Shown: positions 38,449 through 48,990, numbered from the stretch's first letter. The stretch is DNA of 64,000 nt from Rhizopus sp. PT2906 (GCA_025529335.1 JAMYHX010000042.1:89451-153450), one strand, 5' to 3'. Made by a program: numbers and translations. The notes: generated from the letters alone by a model not told the origin.

Positions 38449-38828
38449 ACTATTATAATTAAAGCCTTTGTAATAAATTAAAAGGGTGAGACGAGAACGA
38501 ACCCTTGGTTTTAATAGATGTGAATCTATTAAAACTTTAAAATCACAATCTCTGTGGACAGTATGAACTCTTGATCTGAGAGACTATTTATTCAATTGAG
38601 CTTGTTGAGAGAACCCTGAAAATATTTGAGTAATTTGCTCGTGTGAGAATGTTGAGCTATCCATTTTTTGAGTCACTTGAACGTCTTTTATGATTGGCCA
38701 GAATCCTAGTTATTGAAAAGCAGAGACCAGAACAGAAAAAGGCGTGTAAGACCAAAAAAAGAAACTGTAACAAAAAGTTTTTTTTTATTCCGCCTAATTA
38801 TCATCATTTCAACTGTACTTTCTTCTTC
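38449..38828. other. Intergenic, eL22 3' flank and membrane-protein promoter
   Basis: Contains the GTGA-loop hairpin. No other recognised element. Confidence 0.5.
38508..38535 (+). other. Perfect 12-bp hairpin with GTGA loop downstream of eL22
   Basis: GTTTTAATAGAT pairs perfectly with ATCTATTAAAAC around the loop GTGA, which as RNA is GUGA, a GNRA-type tetraloop. It lies 60 bp past the eL22 stop, probably in the 3' UTR or just beyond it. A role in 3' end formation or mRNA stability is inference. Confidence 0.75.
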
Positions 38829-39767
38829 ATGAAGACCCACATTTCACTCATTATTATCCTATTTATTCCATTACTACAATTCACACTCTGTGATGTTATA
38901 TTACCAACACCAACACCAACCAATAACTCTCCTAATGCCCCACCTATAGTTACAACCAATGAACAAAATAACAACACACCAACACATGCACCTGATGCAG
39001 ACAAAGCTCACCATGATGATCATGACCACGATAAAAAGGGCCCAGAAATAACCGTTGAGACTATTTACAAGACTGTGACTGAGCAGACAACCCCCTCTAT
39101 CCTCAGTGTTTCTAATTCTGGCTCAGGAGCTCCATTACAACAACAGCCCAGAAATGATACTGTTAATAATAATAACAATAATAATCCCAGCCCGTCTGGG
39201 AGAAACGACCGACTGACAAACGATATGACTCAGAACCAGCAAGCACTGAAAAGGATGATTTTGATATTATCTCTTGTAGGAGGTCTAGGCGTGATTGCTA
39301 TTGTGGCAACCATTGTTATTTTCACCAAAATTAGAGCCAAAAATAGGAGACATAGAGAAGAGGCAACAGAAGCGGTTGCAACAGCCGTCGATAGTGCTTC
39401 GACCACCTCCTCCAGTAGCGATGACAGTTACTCTCATCATCATAGCCATCATTATGAAAACGACCAAGAGGAAATCGTACCTTCTGCGCCGCCTGCTCTA
39501 GCCATGATTGAGCCTCCTCAAAGAAGATATGTAATATCTATGATATCACAGACTACTGCTTCTCCTTCAGCGCCCACTGCTAAGGAACTGGACGCCATAG
39601 TTGATGATAATGATGAAGTAGGATCTTGTTCAAGATATGCTGCACCACAACCAGAGGGTCCACCACCAGCGTATACACCAAGTGCACCACCACACTATGC
39701 ATTGCCTATGGATGCAGTTGTATTAGAAAATGTCATCCCCTCAAGAAGACACTCTTATGGTTCCTAA
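38829..39767 (+). CDS. Single-pass membrane protein with PSAP and PPxY motifs
   Basis: 312 aa, no intron. The ATG at 38829 is preferred over the upstream in-frame one because it begins a signal peptide (MKTHISLIIILFIPLLQFTL). The presumed outside part (about 22-140) is rich in Pro, Thr, Asn and His/Asp (HHDDHDHD). One TM helix spans about 143-166, followed by a basic stop-transfer (KIRAKNRRHR). The cytoplasmic tail has Ser and His clusters, three PSAP motifs (about 218-221, 246-249, 284-287) and one PPAY (279-282). PSAP binds the UEV domain of Tsg101/Vps23 and PPxY binds WW domains of Nedd4/Rsp5 ligases, so this may be an ESCRT or ubiquitin-ligase adaptor or its cargo. No named family is recognised. 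The fold outside the TM seems disordered. Confidence 0.75.
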   Translation: MKTHISLIIILFIPLLQFTLCDVILPTPTPTNNSPNAPPIVTTNEQNNNTPTHAPDADKAHHDDHDHDKKGPEITVETIYKTVTEQTTPSILSVSNSGSGAPLQQQPRNDTVNNNNNNNPSPSGRNDRLTNDMTQNQQALKRMILILSLVGGLGVIAIVATIVIFTKIRAKNRRHREEATEAVATAVDSASTTSSSSDDSYSHHHSHHYENDQEEIVPSAPPALAMIEPPQRRYVISMISQTTASPSAPTAKELDAIVDDNDEVGSCSRYAAPQPEGPPPAYTPSAPPHYALPMDAVVLENVIPSRRHSYGS

Positions 39768-40113
39768 CCCACTTTATCTCTGTATATTATACCCTACCCA
39801 TCCTTTTCTCCTCTTTTTTCTCTCTTGCTTGTCTATTTGTGTATATTATCCTTCATCTCGAATCGTGTTTTAATAATAATAATTATAATAAAGTAACTTC
39901 ATCTCCTTACTGCCATTATTTCATTAAAGTTTTGGTTCTAGGAGATAGCTTAAACAATCAACTATTCTCGTTATGCCCTCCTCTCTCTTTCTCTCCTCTT
40001 TCTTTAGACTCATCGACCCTGTAAAGTCTCCTTTTTTTTAAAAAACATATATAAGAAGGTATTTTTACAATCTGTTTCTCTCTTTTTTCCTTATTCTTTT
40101 TAATCGACATCAA
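39768..40113. other. Intergenic with TATA box for the secreted peptide gene
   Basis: Pyrimidine-rich, with a short AAT-type repeat near 39872-39892. TATA-like element at 40048. Confidence 0.5.
40048..40055 (+). promoter_or_regulatory. TATA box of the secreted peptide gene
   Basis: TATATAAG stands 66 bp before the ATG at 40114. Confidence 0.55.
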
Positions 40114-40383
40114 ATGTTCAAATACTGTCTATTTTACGCGCTTGTTTTTTCTATCCTTATCCTTACTTCCGAAGCGGGAAGCTACCATCGCCAGACTCCA
40201 AAGAAGCGATCCCCACTTTTGAAGAGAGAAGACTGTGATATCTCATGTAATGGCGAACTTGCTAATTGTGCAGACCGATGCTATAATTCTAGGATAGGTA
40301 GAGAAAAGGGCAGAGACGCTATAAAGGTTGTATGCCAGTCTAATATGTGCTATTGTGGATTTGAAGCGGGTGATGGTCGATAA
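40114..40383 (+). CDS. Small secreted Cys-rich protein, possible defensin-like peptide
   Basis: 89 aa, single exon. A signal peptide (MFKYCLFYALVFSILILTSEA) is followed by a basic propeptide with two KR sites (KKR at about 30-32, KR at about 37-38) suited to Kex2 processing. The mature part of about 51 residues would start EDCDISC and hold seven cysteines: CxxxC, x6, CxxxC, x17, CxxxxC, xC. The CxxxC plus CxC combination is the frame of Cys-stabilised alpha-beta peptides, but the odd cysteine number and spacing are not those of a family I can name. It could equally be a small surface signalling peptide. Its own TATA box and pyrimidine-rich leader support it as a true gene. Confidence 0.7.
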   Translation: MFKYCLFYALVFSILILTSEAGSYHRQTPKKRSPLLKREDCDISCNGELANCADRCYNSRIGREKGRDAIKVVCQSNMCYCGFEAGDGR

Positions 40384-40746
40384 GTTTATTAAGCTACTCC
40401 TCTTTTCTTCTATTGCTTGTATCTTCCCTTTTAAAAAATAAAAATATTTTTTTTTTTACATCTCCTTTTACTATATCGAAATAACTCAAAAGACAATAGT
40501 CCCCCTCCTTCTCCTTTCTTTAAGGGATAACGACATTCTAGACCCACGATATCTCTCTCTCTCTCTCTGTCTGCCTGTCTCTTTCCCCTTATTTGAAGCG
40601 GAGCACTGCGACAGAGTGACAGCTTTTTCTGAACTCCACAGAGGGACAGAGGCCGGAGGGAACCAGGGAAGCGTCGCCTGTCTCTCTTTTTTTTGCGTAG
40701 CCTTTTGTTTATTTCTTTCTCTCTCGCTTTATTTTTGTGAAGAAAT
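40384..40746. other. Intergenic
   Basis: Pyrimidine-rich with a CT run near 40552-40568. An antisense open frame here has low-complexity composition and no recognisable content. Confidence 0.45.
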
Positions 40747-42926
40747 ATGCTTCCACGCTCTTTATTTTCCGCGTCAACATTAAAGATTGAAAATAATGAA
40801 GGAGGATCAGGTAAGATGACAAGTGTACTCATTTTGATATGTTTGTTTTACTTAAAAGGAATAGAAAGCTTGTTTTCTCCTAGAAGTAGCAATAGTGCAT
40901 ATAGTGTAGATCACGTAAGCGTTGACTTCATATTTATTACGATAATGCTAACGTGTACAAAGGGCCAACGTGAGACACCCACTAGCCTGAGATCTAGTGT
41001 ACACCAGTTGAGTAGTGACAGTAGTGAAGACGAAGAAGAAGGATCTGTTATCAGGAGAGAAAACAATATGATAAAAATACCTGATGTGATTGCACAGCTC
41101 AAGCGAAAGGTATAGTTATATTATATACAATAAGAGCTTTTTTTTAAATCGCTGTTATCAGCTTGATAAAGAAATGTTGAAGCAACACAAGTATCAACGA
41201 AAGCTTAGTTCATCCAGCTTGTCTATCAAGGAAATCTCTGAACAAATAGCTTACTATGCAAGCTTACTTTCAGATGTACCGCCATCCTTTCCTAAAGCGG
41301 CAGACCCCGCGTCTGTCATATCATCGAGACCACAGATGGGAAAGCGATCTGCACCTTTGCCACCCATAAACAGTCAGAATGAACCTGTGAAGCGATCCAG
41401 GATGGAAGCGACAAAAGTAGGTTTAATGTGAAATATATATGTATATCCTGTCTGACATGTTTAGGAAAAGGCCATTGAACAAGTGCAGCCTCAGCCAAGT
41501 AGAGATCCAAGCGAATTAGAGATTCAATGGGCTTCAAAGAGGACAATGGATGTATATACAGTGCGAGGAAGATGGAGTCGTATAGAGTTTACAAAGAAAC
41601 CACGATCCTTGTTGTACAATATTTGCCCTGATGATTCGAATAAACAGATGGCCAATTTGATGATTGCTACTTCTTTGGAAGGTGAAGTGCAGTTTTGGTA
41701 AGCACCCTTTTTTATATATAAAAAAGTCAACAGGATGCTCAATATATCTGCGTGTTATATAGGAATGCTGGCGAAAGAAGGTATGTTGCTGAACAGTGTT
41801 GATGCCTGAACTAACAACATATCAGAAAAATCAAGCAGATAGGCAAAGATCATTTGTATGATACATGGATAGAAGACATGTGCTGGGTGAATCCAAGAGC
41901 GTTGGCCATAGCTCCATCTCTTCCCACAAGACACAGAGAGTCTGGAGCAGAACTATCAAAAGAACCCATAAAGATGATTGAAATATTGGATGCTACATAT
42001 GTAATAAAAAAACATCTATTAAAGAAAATAGCTAACCCCCCTTTTTGTTCTATAGAATGATGTGAAAGGCAAAGTACATGTATTGGCTGAATCACCTCAT
42101 GAAAATGGAGTCAATATGATGGGTTCCGTGATTAGACCAAATAACAATGACGGTCGTTATCAATTTGTTACAGGAGGCTTAGATAAAACTGCTGTAAGTG
42201 AATATTATGATGGCTAGTGTGATATACCAACATTGTATCCATTATAGTATCTGTGGACGGTTAAAAAAGATGTGGGAGATCCTTCTTTTACTGTTGAATC
42301 AATGGATAAAATGCCAATTATGCACACATCAGCTTTGACCGCATCCTGTTATAGCTCATTCAACGATTTGATGGTTATAGGCGGTGCAGACGAGAGACTA
42401 TCTATTATTGATTTGAGTAGAAATTCAGTCAACAGAACGACTCGCCATCCAGGAAAGATCTCTCAACTCTTACAGAGCAACTTGAACCCAAACATTGTGC
42501 TTATAACGTATGTCGTATTTGCTCTTTAAATGTTTATATTGACACTATTTTTCTAGTCGTTCGATTTATAACGATCAATTCCAAATATATGATTTACGAG
42601 AACCAGAGCATCAGGCGATCAAGTTAAAATTCGGACAGTCTGAAAAAGAAAATTTTTCAAGATATGTAAAGGCAGATATGCACAAGAACGGCTATATGGT
42701 CGCTTGTGGTGGACAAGATATGGCCAAGGTGAACTTTTGGGACCTAAGATACTGTAATGTTGGAAATGCTCCTTCGTTCTCTATGGATATTCAATCAACA
42801 CCTAGAGTTTTGGTATCCATGTTTGTTCCTGGACAGGATACTGTCATTACAGCTTCATCTACTCGATACATGACTTGGTTAGATTATACAGTGCGCGAAA
42901 ATGAGATTGTTAAGGAGTTTGATTAA
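40747..42926 (+). CDS. WD40-repeat protein with disordered N-terminal region
   Basis: Predicted 571 aa from ten exons: 40747..40810, 40859..40914, 40963..41109, 41162..41416, 41465..41697, 41763..41780, 41826..42000, 42056..42193, 42248..42507, 42557..42926. The N-terminal 190 residues are Ser-rich and acidic with a possible coiled coil (LDKEMLKQHKYQRKL) and basic patches (KRSRMEATK), suggesting a nuclear protein. The remainder shows beta-propeller repeats: LMIATSLEGEVQFWNAGE, YQFVTGGLDKTAYLWTV, LMVIGGADERLSIIDLS, FQIYDLREPE, MVACGGQDMAKVNFWDLRY, and a final blade ending YMTWLDY. I do not recognise the orthologue. Exon 6 is only 18 nt. The first two introns are 48 nt each and contain no stop in frame, so intron retention would still give a protein. 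Confidence 0.75.
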
Positions 42927-43060
42927 GAAAGAGCTCATATACACATATACCCCATCTTTGTTTTCAAAATTCCAATGTGTTTTATACAAGAATAATAATT
43001 GCTTTTATTTGAAAGAATAAACAAAAAAGTTTTACATTTAAAAATAATAAAAAGAGCATG

Positions 43061-44600
43061 TTACAAGCAAGTTCTACAATAAACAAGGGATTCACCTTGA
43101 CTTCCAGTATACACTTTGGCGGCAGAGTCCAGTTGTTTAGAGCATTTGGTACATCTTAGACATTTTTTATGCCATCTGCTTGCCAACGGGCCAGGGGCAT
43201 CGTCCATGACAGAGATGGGTTTTTTGCATTTTGGACAAGTCTTTTGCCCTCCTAATTTGGGTAACACTCTCTGGCGAACCTTGGGTTGAGACCGAGCATC
43301 GTGACAGGACTGACAATAAGGGGCTTGATCGACTTCAAAGAAAGGCTGACCCAAAGAAATCTGTTGACCACATCCACCTTGACAGGTAAAGCAATCAAAA
43401 TGGTACGCTTTGTCTTGAAACTTGTAACAGTCATCCGCTACTGCTTTTTTACAGGCAAAGCAACGCTTCGTGCCGCAATCGGCATGATAGAACGATTTGC
43501 CATCTGTAGCGCATTCGTTACTGCTAAACGGCTGGTGACACCGACTACAAAGGAAGCATGATTTGTGAAACCAAGCGTACTGCCCTGAAGGAAGCGACAG
43601 CTTGAGCTTCTTTCCTGTATCGCCTAGAGGTTCATGACAATAATTGCATGGTCTTTGAGAAATAGGCTTTATGATTGGAGATGAGACAGAGGAGGGTGGT
43701 GGGTTTAGAGAGGTTGAAATAGCAGCTGGTTTGGGTATCGTTATCTTTGGTCGAGAAGGGCTCTTTCTCGACAGCAGGTCCTTGGAGTCTTCAGGAGATG
43801 GTATACGTGATAAAGGAGGCGTGCTCATCGAGGGCTGGAACAAGTCTCTATCCAGCCGTGGCCGTGAATGGTTATATCTTGAAAGGAGTATAGATGATCT
43901 AGTGGAGCCACTTGAGGAAAGGCTTGATTGTGAAGAGATAGAATCATCACTGTACGACGACTTTCTGCTTGCTCCTTTACTAGCTTGTGCCATAAAGCAG
44001 GGCTCACAGCAAGGACGTTCTTGTAGATCGACAAGAGGGTTTGCTTCCAGTGGCTTTTTACAGTTAAAGCAGACAAAACACGCGTTGTGCCACTTGTTGT
44101 TTGCATGTTCAATCCATGAGTCATGTTCAGAGATAGGCTCATTGCATGCAGGGCTATACGTTATATGGTTAACCTATAGGTAAAGACCAGTTTTGCTTTT
44201 GTCTTACCATTGGCCCTTATTGTACAACTTGAGATGACATTGTCTACAATAGGGAACACCATCCTCTAATATGGTTGTATAGTCCAATGTCTTACTACAG
44301 CAACTGCATACTTTCTGGTTTGTATAAAAGGCAGACTGAGCCGTGGGTATCCTTTTGGCGTTTAAGTGGCTTTTTTTGATTATTTCTTCTGGCGCAAGTA
44401 TTGTATCAGCATATCTAGACAGTGTTAGTAAACAACCTTTTTTAATTAACGGAAAAAACATACTGAGATTGCCATTTGTCTATTATGGACATTCCTCCTG
44501 CTTCAGCTACCAGGCAGCTTATAGTTGACTCTACTGGTCTTCCGCCACATTTAACGCACTTTCCTCGAGTTATTTCACCGCAGCGATGACAAAATCCCAT
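43061..44600 (-). CDS. Multi-LIM domain protein
   Basis: Minus strand, 478 aa from exons 44464..44600, 44208..44414 and 43061..44153. A small zinc-binding start (CHRCGEITRGKCVKC) is followed by a half-LIM-like unit (VCSCCSKTLDYTTILEDG, YCRQCHLKLY). Then come four clear LIM zinc-binding domains, beginning CPACNEPISEHDSW, CNYCHEPLGDTG, CFACKKAVADDC and CPKCKKPISVMDD; the intron before the first falls inside its first Cys codon. Between the second and third units is a Ser/Pro-rich linker of about 110 residues. LIM domains bind proteins, often at actin-rich or polarity sites; fungal paxillin-like and Rga-type proteins share this design, but no RhoGAP or other catalytic domain follows here. The specific role is unknown. 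Confidence 0.85.
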
Positions 44601-45219
44601 TTTTAATAATTAAAAAAGTGAGAAATAAAAGAGAAACAGAAAACGGACCCATTATAATCAAAACAAGTGTAAACAAATACTAGTTTTATACAAAAAGATA
44701 TTCTTGCTTCTTAAAAGGAAATAAATTTAGCACTCCGTTTTGATATAAACTCAATTTAAAAAAAGAGCTTTATTAATAACTTTAAAGATGCTAGTAACCT
44801 TGATTATCCAAGTGAACATCCTATATTAAATAAGTTTCAGTCATTTAATTTGAAAGTAAAAAAAAAAAAGTAAGTGATAAAGATTGATTAACTTGTAAAT
44901 TACATTATGGTTTATTTAATAGACGACAAGTTTAAGTAGCCCCTTTGTATACATATGGTAAATCAATGAATTACAGGTATATAGCAAATGTATAAAATAA
45001 TCATTATATTAATGAGCGTTTTTCTATAGACATTCTGCATTGAAACTGATTCAAAATTTTATCTTCATTTAATAGTAAATATCTCAACTTTATATCTCGT
45101 ATGTATTTGTAACTAGAAGACTAATGAATAAAAAATAACATCTTATTCATTTTATACTTACCGAGGCGTTAAGGAATGCACTGCCTTTATGGACAGCGCA
45201 TTAAATCCAGGGAGCACTG
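44601..45219. other. Intergenic between LIM gene and TnpB/Fanzor-like relic
   Basis: AT-rich. The right end (45160-45219) is GC-richer and directly adjoins the relic's reading frame, so it may be the element's terminal sequence. No clear terminal inverted repeat was found by eye. Confidence 0.4.
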
Positions 45220-47419
45220 TTAGTCTTCTGAAGATCTTTTGAAGGGGGGATTTTCATTGTCGTGTTTTGATTTGTAAACAAAGATACCGTATATATTTAA
45301 TGCACTGTTCACATCGCGATTCCAAATCGTACCACAAGATTCACACTTGAGGACAGAGTGCACTCTTCGCTTTGATCCAGTAATTGAGATATTATTTAAT
45401 TGTTTGGATTTCCACTTGTTACAGATCTGACTCATTAAGTACTCGCCAACATAAACAAATTCGGTCCCCCCGTTGGATTGTTTGCATTTTGTTTTGATGA
45501 TCACAATGACAACATTTGTTTAGCCCAAAATAAAAGTCATGTAAGCATACGTACGCAAACTTTTTGGAACGTGAGGTCAAGCTTTCAAGTGTCTTGTAGC
45601 CTATTTTTGAAAAATCAAAGACATTAAAGCACCATAAAGTTAAGTCATTATCATTCTTTTGACCTGGTTTGATCTTGATGTCACATTGTTTGGCAAGTTT
45701 CCAGAAAGATTGAGCATCAATCTGTATACTCTTGGAATCAATCTTGTACAATGGAAGTAAAGAAAAGTATCTTGATCCTCGAGGGTCCGTGTATTTGAGA
45801 GGCATGAAAGTCTTGTCTTGCATTCTTGCTTGTACTGTTTTGATAAAGGTTTGAACAATATTAATATCCTCTTTATCAATGTTCTTCAGTTTGCTTGCTA
45901 TTTCCAAAGTCTTGTTGGAATTGATAGAAGTCAGTGTGTTTTCCTTTAATGATCTTTACTTGCTTGTGTTCAACTTCTTGACAAAAGAAAGCAATTGTAA
46001 CTTTCTATGAACATAATTACTTGATGCTTTGTCTTGAGGTTTCATTTCTTGAATGAACTTCTTTTGTTCCATTTCTTTCTGAATAAAGTGTAACCATTTC
46101 ATGTAGCATTGAGGCTTGGCATACAGATTAGCTTCACTTGGTACATCAGCATCATTAGAAGCATCGTACATTGACCAGAAAGTAAGAAAGTTATTGACAA
46201 TGGTTTCATGTCGTTCAGTTCGATCAACAGTGGGTGGTCAGACAGACTTGGGATTTATCTTTTGTTGAAAGATATGCTTTGCTAAAGACTTGCGCTGTTT
46301 GACTGTTAAACTATCACCACAGAAGTAAGGAGATGTCTTTTCAGATAGGACATTAAGGATATATCTAATAATTCGATCTTCATAAATAGAGCATACGTAG
46401 CTGCGGATTAGTGTTTCATATTGTTTAGCCATGGATGATACAATAGTCATATATCCTTTGCTTGCGTACTTATCCAAGTCAAATTGAGTAAGAGATGTAG
46501 ATTCATAAAAGGTCTTGAAACTGTTCTTGATACTATCAGAGACGTATTTTCCTTGGCCAGTAAAGATGGAAAATATATTATAGAACAGGTTTTGAGTGAC
46601 TACAGGTAGTTCTTCACCGTTCTCGAGAAGTTCCAAGAAATAGTAATTAGCAAAAATGGAGCCAGCGTATACCAGTTGAGTAATGTGGTCAACTACTTCT
46701 TGAATCAAAGTAACGAACTTGGAATGTTTGCAAGTGTTAGCCAAAGATGTCTTGATTACAAAAGCTTTCTCGACAGTATCCTTTGGCTTTGGAAGTTTCA
46801 TTTTTGACTTATTCATAGGACACAACTTATTGGAGGAGCGAGAGTGATCGGTTCCACCACAAGAAGAACATCGTGCTTATCTTTGCTCATTACTTGTCGT
46901 CTTATTCTTTTCTTTTTCCTTTTTAAGTGCTTCAGTCTTATCAACCTTGTCCTGATATTTCTTGGACGTCTTGATAGGAGCAAGGAGTACAATTGGTGGA
47001 AGGAGTAGGAGCAGATAATACAGCTTGAACACTTGTATCTTTGTTGACTGCAGGCATAGATGTCTTTTCATTGATGACAACATTTGAGGGACCAGGAACA
47101 GATGTGTCTTCTTTAACAGCTTTCAAAGTAGTACGGATATTCTTGTCTTACAACATTCAGTTATAAAACAGATGGAGCTAATAGATGTTATCTTTGCCTT
47201 TTCTAAGTAATGGAGTTTCTTGAAAGTCATCACCGCATACTTCAAAAGTTATGTTCTTGAATAAGTTTGTTTGCGTTTGTGCAAACGAAGAAGGGAACCC
47301 GCGATCGACAGCTAATTGACCCATAATATATGCCATATTGGCTATATATCTTACATACCTTTCCCTTTGTTTCGCTTTGGCTTTGGAGGCGGAGGGTCAT
47401 TGTCTTTCTTTCGCTTCAT
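45220..47419 (-). pseudogene. Decayed TnpB/Fanzor-like RNA-guided nuclease element
   Basis: Minus strand, about 2.2 kb of broken reading frame. It opens with a basic start (MKRKKDNDPPPPKPKRNKG, possible nuclear signal). A zinc-knuckle-like unit CSSCGGTDHSRSSNKLC follows near 46865, then a 195-codon frame (46238..46825) and further pieces (45956..46171, 45419..45907). The end (45220..45504, shifted frame) reads GEYLMSQICNKW, GSKRRVHSVLKCESCGTIW and NRDVNSALNI. That C-terminus is the TnpB/Fanzor zinc ribbon with the RuvC-III Asp motif (RDxNAAxNI). Damage: the first CxxC pair is now CNKW, several stops and at least two frameshifts occur, and no DPG-type RuvC-I or RuvC-II segment was found, suggesting an internal deletion. 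The family call rests mainly on the C-terminus; the N-terminal half matches a layout I associate with Mucoromycota. Confidence 0.5.
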
Positions 47420-47749
47420 ATTGAAGTAAGGAAGAAAGGGAAAAGGGAAAAGTAACTGCGGATAGCCTTGTCATGTTAAATTAACGATCGACAACATTGT
47501 TTTTATTAATTAATCATATTTTTTATTAGTAAAATGTTGGAATGAAAAGTCGTTCCACTTTCGACACACTGCACTTCTTACTGTGATCTTCAAAGTAGTT
47601 ATCCTTATAAAAGTAATGAATAAGGATACTAAATGACACACGATGGTCATGGATCATCATCTAAATACCAGGAACAGTGATTGAAAAAATAACAGTGACG
47701 AAGGAAAAAGAAGAAACACAAACCATAGTGACGCCCATATGTTCCATGA

Positions 47750-48990
47750 GGAATTAAAAGCACATAGTGCTTTGGCATGTATGCAGCATGCGCTGACTGA
47801 TACGCTGAAAGTGCTGCTTAGGTCCAGTGTTTTGATGAAGATTGCTATTGCCTCTCAAGGTAAGAACAATATCACAGACGCTTCTATCACTATACTCGAT
47901 TGGGATAACAGCAACAATCTCCTCCATTGCTGGAAGGTTATGAGTGCATCTATCGCTTCCTTCAATTAAACGCATTCTCATTGATGGGCTGATGATGATG
48001 CATGGCGTACTGTCTTCTCTTTGGTTATTACCATCACTGACAGTGTTACTGCTCTCATGGTTGCTCAGTACTTCATGTGCATGGCGATATACACGCACAA
48101 AGGGTTTGCATTGAGCAAGCATAGCTGAAAGCTCCCTAATGGTCTCAGGATCAAGATTGCTATTTCGGGCTTGTCTTCGTTCAGCGGCACAGGAAGGGTC
48201 AAATATATATAGCTGAATGTAGTAAGGCTCACTGCCTTCAACTGGAGTCAAGGGGCCATGACGGTGGCAAAGTGCGCCATAGATTTGAAAGACGTTTCAT
48301 CTACATCTATTCTTATTGTTGTTGTTGGCACGATCTTTAGCCGAGACAGTGTCGCAGCCTAAGGAAGTAAACGCAAAGGCAGCGTTCTATCGACGAAGGT
48401 TGTCCTTAAAATACCTTCCTTGAATGTCTGTACTTGCAAGCAAGTCCTTCAAGTATTGAGGGGGGTCAAGTAAGAGTTGCAATTGGACTGATCCCTACTT
48501 GCAGCATGATTCCCAGCTAGGAGTACTCAAAGATGATGTCTCTTGCCTTTCATCGATTCAGTGCAAGGCGTGGCAAGGGGGCACTCTTTGTCCATACGTC
48601 CAAGAACCAAAGGACGAAGGCGAGAAAGCTGCGAGATATAGACAGCAGGTTTTGCCCTAGGTCTGCCTCTAGGTCTAGTAGCAACACCAGCTTCTTGTTG
48701 GTCTTCGGCACGACGTCTGCGGCGAGATGCTGCTACTCATTCTCTGTATGCTTGACAGGTACGATGACGTAAATCAACTGGTAAAGGTGCATGGCAGGAA
48801 GAGCAACTGGTTGTACTTTGGTTGTTATTGTTTCCCATTGTTCTAATAAGCGTCAAGATGGGAACATAATGTTAGTGAATAGGAACCATATGAATTCCTT
48901 TGAATGTAACCAAATAAGGTCCAATCAAGCTGCGGTAGCCATCAGTAACGACCCACTATTTCTTCCAGAGAATCTCTGTTTATGGTTTAA
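47750..48990 (-). pseudogene. Helitron Rep/helicase relic (N-terminal region)
   Basis: Minus strand. Fragments in shifting frames follow the Helitron order. First a Cys-type segment CPHCHALHWIDE (near 48570-48550), then VQLQLLLDPPQYLKDLL and NAAFAFTSLGC (48490-48340). Next IYGALCHRHGPLTPVEG and QLYIFDPS, and the long intact stretch 47754..48251 with NSNLDPETIRELSAMLAQ, VYRHAHEVLS and a THNLPAMEEIVAVIP segment. It ends with MPKHYVLLIPHGTYG near 47735. This is the Helitron_like_N region; the rolling-circle His motif and helicase domain are absent. An upstream part (near 48700) reads SRRRRRAEDQQEAGVATRPR, the usual basic head. Frameshifts and stops make it inactive. Two plus-strand frames here are antisense shadows. 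Confidence 0.75.

Noticed and set aside
43671..44183. Plus-strand 170-codon frame over the LIM gene
   Set aside because: The minus strand encodes four LIM domains across the same bases; the plus frame has no recognisable content.
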